Below are positions 32,196 through 40,794 of a stretch of 53,682 nucleotides of DNA, one piece after another. The number at the start of each line of letters is the position of its first letter. The first letter of the stretch is position 1. A model generated the notes under the pieces. That model was not told the DNA's origin, searched no databases, and saw only the letters and a program-made list of their open reading frames with translations. Made by a program: the position numbers and the translations under genes. The DNA comes from an uncultured Sphingomonas sp. (GTDB taxonomy: Bacteria; Pseudomonadota; Alphaproteobacteria; Sphingomonadales; Sphingomonadaceae). The stretch spans positions 1 to 53,682 of the forward strand of contig CAJYSA010000075.1 of assembly GCA_913777325.1 (NCBI GenBank). The letters are read 5' to 3'.

Positions 32196-33611
32196 ATGAG
32201 CGAGACCGAGCTGCGCGACGCCTATGACGATCAGGACGATCGCGCCGAGGACCGGCTGGATGAGGACGACCGGCTGAAGCCCGAGTTCGTCCGCGCGGTG
32301 ATCGACGCGGTGCAGGCCGGCGACGTGGCCGAGGCGCATGCGCTGGTCGAGCCGCTCCACCCCGCCGACATCGCCGATCTGTTCGAGCTGACGCCCGAGG
32401 ATTGCCGCCGCGATCTGGCCGCCGCGATCAGCGACCTGCTCGACGCCGACGTCTTCGCGGAGATGAACGACTATGTCCGCGAGGCGCTGATCGATGCGCT
32501 CGACGCACGACAGGTCGCGGACATCGCGAGCGAACTCGACACCGACGATGCGGTCGCGATCATCGAGGATCTGGAGCCCGAGGACCAGCGCGAGGTGCTC
32601 CGCGCGATGGAGCCCGACGATCGCGCCGCGATCGAGGAAGCGCTGTCCTATCCCGAGGAATCCGCCGGACGCCTGATGCAGCGCGACCTGGTCGCGGTGC
32701 CCGAGCATTGGACGGTCGGCGACGTGCTCGACTATCTGCGCGGCGACGAGACGCTGACCACGGATTTCTGGGAAATTTTCGTCGTCGATCCGACGCACGA
32801 GCCGGTCGGCACCTGCTCGCTCAGCTGGATCCTGCGCACCCCGCGCAGCATCGCGATCGCCGACGTCATGCAGCGCGAGCAGACGCTGATCCCGGTCGAC
32901 ATGGACCAGGAAGAAGTGGCGCTGCGCTTTCAGAAATACGCGCTGATCTCCGCCGCCGTCGTCGATGGATCGGGGCGGCTGGTCGGCATGATCACCGTCG
33001 ACGACGTCGTCCACATCATTCAGCAGGAGGCGGGCGAGGACGCGCTGCGGCTGTCGGGCGCGGGCGAAGGCGACATCAACGAGCCTGTCCGGCTGACCGT
33101 GCGCACGCGGCTGATGTGGCTGCTCATCAACCTGCCGACCGCGATGATCGCCGCCACGGTGGTCGGGCTGTTCGACGAACGCATCGCGCGCTTCGCGGTG
33201 CTGGCGCAATTGATGGGGATCGTCAGCGGGATGGGCGGCAATGCCGGCACGCAGACGCTGGCGGTCGTCGTGCGCGCGTTGGCCACCAACCAGCTCACCG
33301 GATCGAACACGCTGCGCATGATCTGGCGCGAGCTGCGCATCGCCGCCAGCAATGGCGTCGGGCTCGGCCTGCTGGTCGGCGCCGGATCCTATCTGTGGTT
33401 CGGCAATCCGGCGCTGTCGATCGTGTTCGCGCTGGCGCTGTTCATCAACAACATCGTCGCCGGGCTGGCGGGCGTGCTGGTGCCGGTGACGCTCGATCGC
33501 TTCGACATCGATCCGGCGGTCGCCTCCTCGGTGTTCGTGACGACGTGCACCGATTCGCTGGGGTTCTTCACCTTCCTCGGCCTCGCCGCGTTGTGGGGAC
33601 TCGGCGGATAA
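32196..33611 (+). CDS. mgtE: Magnesium transporter MgtE
   Basis: 471-residue Mg2+ channel. Acidic N-terminal superhelical domain (about 30-140, with repeats such as LHPADIADLFELTPED and LDTDDAVAIIEDLEPED), two CBS domains (about 145-265), a connecting helix and a C-terminal pore of five membrane helices (about 300-471, GMGGNAGTQTLAVVVRALAT and the Asp-containing last helices). Mg2+ binding by the cytoplasmic part closes the pore. The start MSETELRDAY at 32196 has AAAGGGAGC ahead. A family B repeat follows six bases after the stop. Confidence 0.94.
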   Translation: MSETELRDAYDDQDDRAEDRLDEDDRLKPEFVRAVIDAVQAGDVAEAHALVEPLHPADIADLFELTPEDCRRDLAAAISDLLDADVFAEMNDYVREALIDALDARQVADIASELDTDDAVAIIEDLEPEDQREVLRAMEPDDRAAIEEALSYPEESAGRLMQRDLVAVPEHWTVGDVLDYLRGDETLTTDFWEIFVVDPTHEPVGTCSLSWILRTPRSIAIADVMQREQTLIPVDMDQEEVALRFQKYALISAAVVDGSGRLVGMITVDDVVHIIQQEAGEDALRLSGAGEGDINEPVRLTVRTRLMWLLINLPTAMIAATVVGLFDERIARFAVLAQLMGIVSGMGGNAGTQTLAVVVRALATNQLTGSNTLRMIWRELRIAASNGVGLGLLVGAGSYLWFGNPALSIVFALALFINNIVAGLAGVLVPVTLDRFDIDPAVASSVFVTTCTDSLGFFTFLGLAALWGLGG

Positions 33612-33616
33612 AGGCC

Positions 33617-33692
33617 GTCATGGCGCGCGTCGCGAAGCAATCCAGGGCGTCACGCAGCGGACTCTGGATGGCGTCGCGACGCTCGCGGTGAC
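33617..33692. repeat. Palindromic intergenic repeat, family B copy 2
   Basis: The left arm 33617-33645 (GTCATGGCGCGCGTCGCGAA then GCAATCCAG) and the right arm 33664-33692 (CTGGATGGCGTCGCGACGCT then CGCGGTGAC) are inverted. Changes in one arm are partly matched in the other (GTCGCGAAG against GTCGCGACG), hinting at maintained pairing. It fills the space between converging mgtE and prfC. Confidence 0.85.
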
Positions 33693-33700
33693 GAAGGGGA

Positions 33701-35227
33701 TTACCGCTCCCGCGTGGCCGCGAAGGTCACCTTGGGATAGCGGTCCTGCACATAGCCGACCTCCCATGCGCTCTTGGCGAGGAACACCGGATTGCCGTCG
33801 CGATCCTTCGCCATCGCCGCGCGGTTCAGGTCGGTGAAGTTCTTCAGCTCCGCCGGATCCGCCGCCGAGATCCAGCGCGCGGTGTCGAACGGCGCCGGCT
33901 CCAGCCCCGCCGCGACCTTATACTCCGCATCCAGCCGGCTGAGCAGCACGTCGAGCTGGAGCTGCCCGACGACCCCGATGATCCAGTTGCTGCCGATCTC
34001 GGGATAGAAGACCTGCGTCACCCCCTCTTCGGCCATGTCGTCCAGCGCCTTGCGCAACTGCTTGGTCTTGGTCGGATCCTTGAGCGCGACGCGGCGCAGG
34101 ATTTCGGGCGCGAAATTCGGCAGCCCGGTGAAGCGCACGTCGGCCTTTTCCGACAGCGTGTCGCCGACGCGCAGCGTGCCGTGGTTGGGAATGCCGATGA
34201 TGTCGCCGGGATAGGCCTCGTCCGCCACCTCGCGGTTCTGCGCGAAGAACAGGATCGGGGAATGAACCGCGATCGGCTTGCCGTGCCCGGTCGGGGTCAG
34301 CTTCATGCCGCGCTTGAACGTGCCCGAACACAGCCGCATGAACGCGATCCGGTCGCGATGCTGCGGGTCCATATTGGCCTGCACCTTGAAGACGAAGCCG
34401 GTGACTTCCTTCTCCTCCGGGGCGACCGGCGCCGGCTCGGCGGGTTGCGGGCGCGGCGGGGGCGCATAGTCGCTGAGCGCCGCGATCAGGTCGGCGGGGC
34501 CGAAGTCCTTGAGCGCGGAGCCGAAATAGACCGGGGTGAGGTCGCCGTTGCGATACGCCTCGGCATCGAACGCGGCATAGCCGGCCTGCGCCAGTTCGAT
34601 CTCCTCGGCGACCTCCGGGGGCAGCGTCGGCTCATCCTCGACCTTGCCCTGAAAGGTGCGGCTGTCGCCCTCGGGGCGCGCGATTCGGTTGGTCGCCAGG
34701 TTCAGGATCCCCTCGAACGTGCCGCCCATCCCGACCGGCCAAGTCATCGGGCAGACGTCGAGCGCCAGCACGTCGGCGATCTCGTCGAGCAGTTCGAAGG
34801 TCGGGCGCCCCTCGCGATCGACCTTGTTGACGAAGGTGATGATCGGCACCGAGCGCAGGCGGCATACCTCGAACAGCTTGCGCGTCTGCGCCTCGATCCC
34901 GCGCGCCGCGTCGATGACCATGATCGCCGAATCGACCGCGGTCAGCGTGCGATAGGTGTCCTCGCTGAAATCCTCGTGCCCCGGCGTGTCGAGCAGGTTG
35001 AAGGTCACGCCGCCGCTCTCGAACGTCATCACGCTGGAGGTGACCGAGATCCCGCGCTGCTGCTCGATCTTCATCCAGTCCGACCGCGCGCGGCGGTTCG
35101 CGCCGCGCGCCTTCACCTCACCCGCGAGATGGATCGCACCGCCGAAGTACAGCAGCTTCTCGGTGAGCGTCGTCTTGCCCGCGTCCGGGTGGGAGATGAT
35201 CGCGAAGGTACGGCGGGGGGAGGTCAT
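33701..35227 (-). CDS. prfC: Peptide chain release factor 3
   Basis: GTPase that recycles RF1/RF2 after termination. 508 residues, slightly shorter than the E. coli protein (529). G1 SHPDAGKTTLTE at about 12-23, G2 region RGISVTSSVM, G3 DTPGHEDFSED, G4 NKVDREGR; then domain II (FKVQANMDPQHRDRIAFMRL) and a C-terminal domain ending in YVQDRYPKVTFAATRER. The EF-G-like fold without domains IV/V identifies RF3 rather than EF-G. The start MTSPRRTFAI at 35227 is conserved. Converges with mgtE. Confidence 0.95.
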   Translation of the reverse strand: MTSPRRTFAIISHPDAGKTTLTEKLLYFGGAIHLAGEVKARGANRRARSDWMKIEQQRGISVTSSVMTFESGGVTFNLLDTPGHEDFSEDTYRTLTAVDSAIMVIDAARGIEAQTRKLFEVCRLRSVPIITFVNKVDREGRPTFELLDEIADVLALDVCPMTWPVGMGGTFEGILNLATNRIARPEGDSRTFQGKVEDEPTLPPEVAEEIELAQAGYAAFDAEAYRNGDLTPVYFGSALKDFGPADLIAALSDYAPPPRPQPAEPAPVAPEEKEVTGFVFKVQANMDPQHRDRIAFMRLCSGTFKRGMKLTPTGHGKPIAVHSPILFFAQNREVADEAYPGDIIGIPNHGTLRVGDTLSEKADVRFTGLPNFAPEILRRVALKDPTKTKQLRKALDDMAEEGVTQVFYPEIGSNWIIGVVGQLQLDVLLSRLDAEYKVAAGLEPAPFDTARWISAADPAELKNFTDLNRAAMAKDRDGNPVFLAKSAWEVGYVQDRYPKVTFAATRER

Positions 35228-35365
35228 CGGGATTCCAGCGGTTCAGGATGTGCCGCGCATGCGGCCATGTGTCGCGCGCGGTAGCAGGATGACGACGGCA
35301 GCGACAGGGGGCGCCGCGCACCCGCACGGCCACCTCGCCGACGGGGTTCGCGCCCGAAACGACAA

Positions 35366-35396
35366 CGGCCCGCCCGGCGATATGCCGGACGGGCCG
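35366..35396 (-). terminator. Terminator of the cold-shock protein gene
   Basis: CGGCCCGCCCGGC (35366-35378) pairs with GCCGGACGGGCCG (35384-35396) apart from one position. Read on the minus strand it is followed by TTGTCGTTTCG, a weak T-rich stretch. It is 26 bases beyond the cold-shock gene stop. Confidence 0.65.
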
Positions 35397-35422
35397 CGTG
35401 TCGGTTACGAGGAAGACGTGGC

Positions 35423-36253
35423 TTAGCTGCCCGACTCGAGATTTACCGCCGCATACTTGCCGCGACGATCGACCTCGATCTCGAACTGCAGGCGATCGCC
35501 CTCGTTCAGCGTCGGCATGCCGGCGCGCTCGACCGCCGAGATGTGCACGAACGCATCCGGCTGGCCATCGTCGCGCTGGATGAAGCCGAAGCCCTTCATC
35601 GCGTTGAAGAACTTGACAGTGCCCGTCGCCTTCTCACCGGTCAGCTGACGCTGCGGCCCACCGGCGCCGCCGGCGCGCGGGCCACGGTCGCCACCGCGAT
35701 CACCGAAGCCACCCTCACGCGGGGGCGCACGATCGGTGACCGGCATCGGCTCGCCGTCGATCTTCAGATCGGTCGCCGAGACGCGACCGCCACGGTCGAC
35801 CAGCGTGAAGCCGAGCGGCTGACCCTCGGCCAGGCCCGACAGGCCCGCCTGCTCGACCGCCGAGATGTGCACGAACACGTCCTCGCCGCCATCGTCGCGG
35901 ACGATGAAGCCGAAGCCCTTCTGACCGTTGAAGAACTTGACCACGCCGGTGCCTTCGCCGACGACCTGCGGGGGCATGCCGCCACCGCCGCCGAAGCCGC
36001 GACCACCGCCGCCGCCACCGCCGAAGCCGCCACCGCCGCCACGGAAACCACCGCCGCCGCCGCCGCTGAAGCCGCCGCCGCCACCGCCGAAGCCACGACC
36101 GCCGCCGAAGCCGCCGCCGCGATCCTCAAAGCCGCCACCGAAGCCGCCGCCGCCGAAGCCGCCGCCGAAATCGTCACTGCCGCCGCCGAAACCATCGCGC
36201 TTGTCGCGCCCACGCCCGCCGCGATTTCCGCGGCCGCCCTTGTCGTAACCCAT
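35423..36253 (-). CDS. Double cold-shock-domain protein with Gly/Phe-rich N-terminus
   Basis: 276 residues. Residues 1-95 are basic and then almost pure Gly with regularly spaced Phe and Arg (FGGG-type units, about 21-92), a disordered RNA-binding-protein-like tail. Two complete cold-shock domains follow: CSD1 102-165 (RNP1 KGFGFI 112-117, RNP2 VFVHIS 126-131) and CSD2 209-274 (RNP1 220-225, RNP2 AFVHIS 234-239), joined by an Arg/Gly-rich linker. Such proteins bind single-stranded RNA and melt structure. Double-CSD proteins of about 180-200 residues are usual in alphaproteobacteria; the long glycine domain is the unusual part. The start MGYDKGGRGN at the ATG complementary to 36251-36253; about 140 bases of upstream leader region before the divergent rnd. 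Confidence 0.9.
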   Translation of the reverse strand: MGYDKGGRGNRGGRGRDKRDGFGGGSDDFGGGFGGGGFGGGFEDRGGGFGGGRGFGGGGGGFSGGGGGGFRGGGGGFGGGGGGGRGFGGGGGMPPQVVGEGTGVVKFFNGQKGFGFIVRDDGGEDVFVHISAVEQAGLSGLAEGQPLGFTLVDRGGRVSATDLKIDGEPMPVTDRAPPREGGFGDRGGDRGPRAGGAGGPQRQLTGEKATGTVKFFNAMKGFGFIQRDDGQPDAFVHISAVERAGMPTLNEGDRLQFEIEVDRRGKYAAVNLESGS

Positions 36254-36522
36254 AACCCTGTTCGTCTTCCCGGTCCGCCCGAACACTTCCACCAGGGCCA
36301 CGCGCAGGACGGCGAACGCGGCTCCCCTGGGCGCATGACCTACTGCGCCGCAACCGCCCCCATAGACCATCTCGCGCCATCCTGCGAATCGTTTTGCGCA
36401 TCTTTTCGAACGAAGGCCGTGGTTTGCCGCAAACCGGTCGCATTGCTGCCACGTTCCGTCGTGTGACGGGTCGGGCGCAGGAAGCGATTGAGCCGCGCGG
36501 GCGGCGTCGCTACAGGCTGGAT

Positions 36523-37143
36523 ATGGCTGTATATCTGCATGAGGAAGACCTGCCGGGCGATGTGTTCGCCCCCGGCGCCGCGATCGCGGTCGATACCGAG
36601 ACGATGGGGCTCATCACCCCGCGCGACCGGCTGTGCCTGGTCCAGTTGTCCGATGGCGGCGGCGACGAGCATCTCGTGCGCTTCTCGCCGGGCAGCGACT
36701 ATGCCGCGCCGGTGCTGCGCGCGATTCTCGCCGATCCGGCGCGGCTGAAGCTCTATCACTTCGGGCGGTTCGATATCGCCGCGTTGCGTCACTATCTGCG
36801 CGTCGTGGCGGCACCCGTCTATTGCACCAAGATCGCGTCGCGGCTGGTGCGTACCTATACCGATCGCCACGGATTGAAGGAGCTGGTGCGCGAATTGCTG
36901 GGTCAGGACATCTCGAAGCAGCAGCAGTCGTCGGACTGGGGCGGCCCGGTGTTGAGCGATGCGCAGCGCGACTATGCCGCCTCCGACGTCCGCTATCTGC
37001 ATCGCCTGAAGGAGGAACTCGATCGCCGCCTGGCGCGCGAGGGCCGCACCGCGCTGGCGCAGGCGTGCTTCGATTTCCTGCCGGCGCGCGCCGAGCTGGA
37101 TCTGGCGGGCTGGCCAGAGGTGGACATCTTCGCGCATGTCTGA
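36523..37143 (+). CDS. rnd: Short ribonuclease D (DEDDy 3'-5' exoribonuclease)
   Basis: 206-residue exonuclease with only the catalytic domain, lacking the HRDC domains of E. coli RNase D. DEDDy residues are visible: D24 and E26 in AVDTETMGL, D84 in HFGRFDIAAL, and Y151/D155 in YAASDVRYLH. Likely trims the 3' ends of stable RNAs. The start MAVYLHEEDL at 36523 gives a compact domain. Its last 8 bases overlap lptC, and it heads the rnd-lptC-lptA-lptB-rpoN cluster usual in alphaproteobacteria. Confidence 0.92.
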   Translation: MAVYLHEEDLPGDVFAPGAAIAVDTETMGLITPRDRLCLVQLSDGGGDEHLVRFSPGSDYAAPVLRAILADPARLKLYHFGRFDIAALRHYLRVVAAPVYCTKIASRLVRTYTDRHGLKELVRELLGQDISKQQQSSDWGGPVLSDAQRDYAASDVRYLHRLKEELDRRLAREGRTALAQACFDFLPARAELDLAGWPEVDIFAHV

Positions 37144-37768
37144 CGTCGCGCTGCGCGTCCGGTCCGAACGGCAACGCTGGGCGCAGCCCGGCGGGCGGCA
37201 CGATCGCGTCATCGCGATCGCCAACCGCCTGTTGCCCGTCTCGATCGGCGTGCTGTTCGCGTTCCTGGTGATGGCGCCCCTGACGATGGGCGGCGACGCG
37301 TCGTTCGTGCTCGACAAGAACCGCGTCGAGGTCGCCAAGGAGCGGATGAAGCTCCAGCAGGCGCGCTATCGCGGCACCGATGCCAAGGGGCAGCCGTTCG
37401 AGCTGGACGCGGGATCGGCGGTGCAGAAGAGCTCGTCCGAACCGATCGTGCGCATCGCCGACATGGCCGCCGCGATCCGCCTGTCGGACGGGCCGGCGAC
37501 GCTCGCCGCGCCCACCGCGCGCTACGACATGGATACCGAGCGCGTCGACGTGAACGGTCCGATCAAGGTGCGCGGTCCCAACAATTACACGCTCGACACC
37601 GACAATGCGGTGGTCGACCTGAAGTCGCGCCGCCTGCAATCCACCGGCCCGGCGACCGGCACCGTGCGCCAGGGCACGTTCCGCGGCGACCGGATGAGCG
37701 CCGACCTGGAGTCGCGCACCGTCACGCTCGACGGCAATGCGCGCTTGCGGTTCACCCCGAGAAAATAG
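37136..37768 (+). CDS. lptC: LPS export protein LptC
   Basis: 210 residues. One N-terminal membrane helix (about 30-50: LPVSIGVLFAFLVMAPLTMG) and a periplasmic beta-jellyroll (about 60-205) with LptC/OstA-like strands (ARYRGTDAKGQPFELDAGSA, LDTDNAVVDLKSRRL, GDRMSADLESRTVTLDGNA). LptC bridges the LptB2FG transporter and LptA in the trans-envelope LPS path. It overlaps rnd by eight bases and is followed 12 bases later by lptA. The C-terminus ends FTPRK. Confidence 0.92.
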   Translation: MSDVALRVRSERQRWAQPGGRHDRVIAIANRLLPVSIGVLFAFLVMAPLTMGGDASFVLDKNRVEVAKERMKLQQARYRGTDAKGQPFELDAGSAVQKSSSEPIVRIADMAAAIRLSDGPATLAAPTARYDMDTERVDVNGPIKVRGPNNYTLDTDNAVVDLKSRRLQSTGPATGTVRQGTFRGDRMSADLESRTVTLDGNARLRFTPRK

Positions 37769-37780
37769 AGAAGCCTCGCC

Positions 37781-38314
37781 ATGTCGCGCCTAGCCGCCCT
37801 CGTCCTGCTCTCGCTCGCCACCGTCCCGGCGGCGGCGCAGACGCGTCACGACACCGGCGCGCCGATCGATTTCGGCGCCGACCATATCGAGCTTCAGGAT
37901 CGCGCGAACCGCGCGGTGCTGTCCGGCAACGTCAAGGTGCGGCAGGGCGAGATGACGCTGACCGCACAGCGCATGACCGTCGCCTACACCGGCCAGGTGA
38001 TCGACGGGAATCCGCAGGTGTCGCGGCTGGACGCCAGGGGCGGGGTGACGGTGACCCGGCCCGACCAGACCGCGCGCAGCCAGTTCGGCGTCTACGACCT
38101 CAATCGCCGCGTCATCACCATGTTGGGATCGGTGCGGCTGACGCAGGGCGGCAACACGATCAACGGCGGGCGGCTGACGATCAACCTGGATACCGGGCGC
38201 GCGGTGATCGACGGATCGTCGGTGGCGGGCGGCGGCACCGGCAATGGCGGCGCCGTCACCCCGGCGCCGAACGGACGCGTCACGGGCACCTTCTCGGTGC
38301 CGAAGCGCAACTGA
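37781..38314 (+). CDS. lptA: LPS export protein LptA (OstA-like)
   Basis: 177 residues. Signal peptide 1-18 (MSRLAALVLLSLATVPAA), then one OstA-like N domain in which strands repeat about every 20 residues (IDFGADHIELQDRANRAVLS, NVKVRQGEMTLTAQRMTVAY, RSQFGVYDLNRRVITMLGSV). A Gly/Thr-rich tail ends the protein. LptA polymers form the periplasmic bridge that carries LPS to LptD. Operonic with lptC. Confidence 0.93.
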   Translation: MSRLAALVLLSLATVPAAAQTRHDTGAPIDFGADHIELQDRANRAVLSGNVKVRQGEMTLTAQRMTVAYTGQVIDGNPQVSRLDARGGVTVTRPDQTARSQFGVYDLNRRVITMLGSVRLTQGGNTINGGRLTINLDTGRAVIDGSSVAGGGTGNGGAVTPAPNGRVTGTFSVPKRN

Positions 38315-38427
38315 TCGCGATGGTCGGCGCGCCAGGGGGTTCCCGTCGCCACGCGCATCATGCATGAATCCTGCCAACATCCGGGCGTTAGCGGCGCGTT
38401 AACCCCGTTCTGCGAGGGCCGATCACG

Positions 38428-39222
38428 ATGGACAGCATGACTTCGACGCTGGATCGCGACGCGCTGAACCGCGTGACGCCGATTCACGAGGCGGAGCTCG
38501 GCAACGGGCTGCAGGTCGTGTCGATCGCCAAGAGCTACGACAAGCGCGTGGTGCTTACCGACGTGTCGGTGACAGTGGGGCGCGGCGAGGTGATCGGGCT
38601 GCTGGGGCCGAACGGCGCGGGCAAGACGACCTGCTTCTATTCGGTGATGGGGTTGGTGAAGCCCGATTCGGGCCGCATCATGCTGGACGGCGACGATATC
38701 ACCGGGCTGCCGATGTACCGCCGCGCGATCCTGGGGCTGGGTTATCTGCCGCAGGAGACGTCGATCTTCCGCGGGCTGACGATCGAGAAGAACATCCTGA
38801 CCGTCCTCGAGCTGGCCGAGCCGGACGCAGCGGCGCGTGCCGACAAGCTGGAGAAGCTGCTGGGCGAATTCGGCCTGACGCGGCTGCGCGACGCGCCCGC
38901 GATGGCGCTGTCGGGTGGCGAGCGGCGCCGTGCCGAGATCGCGCGCGCGCTGGCCGCCGATCCGTCGATCATGCTGCTGGACGAGCCGTTCGCCGGGATC
39001 GATCCGATCTCGATCGCGGATATCCGCAACCTCGTCTGCCAGCTCAAGGATCGTGGGATCGGGGTGCTCATCACCGACCACAACGTCCGCGAGACGCTCG
39101 ACATCGTCGACCGCGCCTACATCATCTACGACGGCAAGGTGCTGTTCACGGGCAGCCCGGAGGAGCTGGTGCGCGACGAAAACGTCCGCCGCCTGTACCT
39201 GGGCGAGGATTTCGCGCTGTAG
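38428..39222 (+). CDS. lptB: LPS export ATP-binding protein LptB
   Basis: 264-residue ABC ATPase powering LPS extraction. Walker A GPNGAGKT at about 55-62, Q-loop LPQET, signature LSGGERRR, Walker B IMLLDEPFAGIDP, switch H in ITDHNVRETLD. The N-terminal ~25 residues before LQVVSIAKSY are an extension relative to E. coli LptB. An internal ATG at 38437 is an alternative start. 113 bases separate it from lptA; rpoN follows 62 bases later, as in many proteobacteria. Confidence 0.96.
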   Translation: MDSMTSTLDRDALNRVTPIHEAELGNGLQVVSIAKSYDKRVVLTDVSVTVGRGEVIGLLGPNGAGKTTCFYSVMGLVKPDSGRIMLDGDDITGLPMYRRAILGLGYLPQETSIFRGLTIEKNILTVLELAEPDAAARADKLEKLLGEFGLTRLRDAPAMALSGGERRRAEIARALAADPSIMLLDEPFAGIDPISIADIRNLVCQLKDRGIGVLITDHNVRETLDIVDRAYIIYDGKVLFTGSPEELVRDENVRRLYLGEDFAL

Positions 39223-39284
39223 GTCATGAGCGCGGGGGGCATCCTTCCTCTCCCGTCTCGCCCGCGCCGCCGGGGCGCGCCCGC

Positions 39285-40754
39285 ATGAGTCTCGCCCCGC
39301 GCCTCGATCTGCGCCAGTCGCAATCGCTGGTGATGACGCCGCAGCTCCAGCAGGCGATCAAGCTGCTGGCGCTCAGCAACCTGGAGATCGAGGGCGTCAT
39401 CGCCGAGGAGCTGGAGCGCAATCCGCTGCTCGAAACCGCGCCGGCCGGCGACGATGCGCCCGAGCCGCTTCCCGTCGAGGCACCCGCGCGTGACGAGCCG
39501 GCGGGCGCCGACGAACTGGTGATCGCGGGCGAGGCGGCGGGCGAGGCGCTGGACGTCGATATCGCCGCCGAGCGGTTCGACGATTCGCCCTCCGACCACA
39601 GCGGCCTATCGTCGAGCGCCGCGCCCGCCAGCGGATCGGGCGAGGCGCCCGATCTCGACAGCTTCGCCGACACCAGCGAGAGCCTGGCCGACGTGCTGCT
39701 GATGCAGGCCGGCGCGACCTTCGCCGAGGCGGACCTGTTCATCGCGCGCGCGCTGATCGACCAGATCGACGAGGCGGGTTACCTCCGCGCCGCGATCGAG
39801 GACGTGGCCCGGCGCCTGGGCGTCGCGGAGGAGCGAGTCGCGCGCGTGCTGGCGACGGTCCAGACGTTCGAGCCGAGCGGGGTCGGCGCCCGGGATCTCG
39901 CCGAATGTCTGGCGATCCAGGCGCGGGAGGCGAACCGCTACGACCCGTGCATCGCACGGCTGCTCGACCATCTCGACCTGCTGGCACGCGGCGACCTGGC
40001 CCGGCTCAAGCGGCTGTGCCAGGTGGATGACGAGGACATGGCGGACATGATCCGCGAACTGCGCGGCTACGATCCCAAGCCCGGCTGCCGTTATGGCGGG
40101 GAGCCGCCCGCACCGGTGATCCCCGACCTGTCGGTCGCGCGCACCAAGCGCGGCTGGTCGATCGAGCTGAACCCCGCCACGCTGCCGCGCGTGCTGGTCA
40201 ACACCGGCTATCACGCCGAACTGGCCAGCGGCGCGCAGGACAAGGCGGGCAAGGCGTGGCTGGCGGATCGGCTGGCCAGCGCCAACTGGCTGGTCAAGGC
40301 GCTCGACCAGCGGCAGCGCACGATCGTGCGCGTCGCGACCGAGATCGTGCGCCAGCAGGAGGCGTTCTTCCTGAAAGGGGTCGCACATCTGCGCCCGTTG
40401 ACGCTGCGTCAGGTCGCGGAGGCGATCGACCTGCATGAATCGACCGTCAGCCGCGTCACCAGCAACAAATATCTCACCTGCGCGCGCGGGGTGTTCGAGC
40501 TGAAATACTTCTTCACGTCCGGGATCGCGGCCGCCGATGGCGGGGATGCGGTGTCGGCGGAAGCGGTGAAGAGCGCGATCCGCGCGCTGATCGCGGCCGA
40601 GGGCGATACGATCCTGTCCGACGACACCCTGGTCGAGCAACTGAACGCCAAGGGCTTCGACATCGCACGTCGCACCGTCGCCAAATATCGCGAGGCGATG
40701 GGGATCGGCAGCTCGGTGCAGCGCCGGCGCGCGCGCGCGTTGCAGCGCGCCTGA
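39285..40754 (+). CDS. rpoN: RNA polymerase sigma-54 factor
   Basis: 489 residues. Region I is Gln/Leu-rich (RLDLRQSQSLVMTPQLQQAI, KLLALSNLEIEGVIAEELE), contacted by enhancer-binding ATPases; region II is an acidic stretch (about 50-125); region III has the core-binding and HTH parts (LTLRQVAEAIDLHESTVSRV) and ends with the RpoN box ARRTVAKYREAMGI near residue 470. It directs transcription from -24/-12 promoters such as the one found before glnK in this same window. The usual hpf and ptsN genes do not follow; the next gene is on the other strand. Confidence 0.96.
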   Translation: MSLAPRLDLRQSQSLVMTPQLQQAIKLLALSNLEIEGVIAEELERNPLLETAPAGDDAPEPLPVEAPARDEPAGADELVIAGEAAGEALDVDIAAERFDDSPSDHSGLSSSAAPASGSGEAPDLDSFADTSESLADVLLMQAGATFAEADLFIARALIDQIDEAGYLRAAIEDVARRLGVAEERVARVLATVQTFEPSGVGARDLAECLAIQAREANRYDPCIARLLDHLDLLARGDLARLKRLCQVDDEDMADMIRELRGYDPKPGCRYGGEPPAPVIPDLSVARTKRGWSIELNPATLPRVLVNTGYHAELASGAQDKAGKAWLADRLASANWLVKALDQRQRTIVRVATEIVRQQEAFFLKGVAHLRPLTLRQVAEAIDLHESTVSRVTSNKYLTCARGVFELKYFFTSGIAAADGGDAVSAEAVKSAIRALIAAEGDTILSDDTLVEQLNAKGFDIARRTVAKYREAMGIGSSVQRRRARALQRA

Positions 40755-40794
40755 CCGCGCAAGCCCTGCCCACCCAAGCCCTGCCCAGCCGAGG

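Noticed and set aside
35543-36466. A 307-codon plus-strand frame, alanine-rich, opposite the cold-shock gene
   Set aside because: It arises from the repetitive glycine codons read in reverse; both cold-shock domains are clear on the minus strand.
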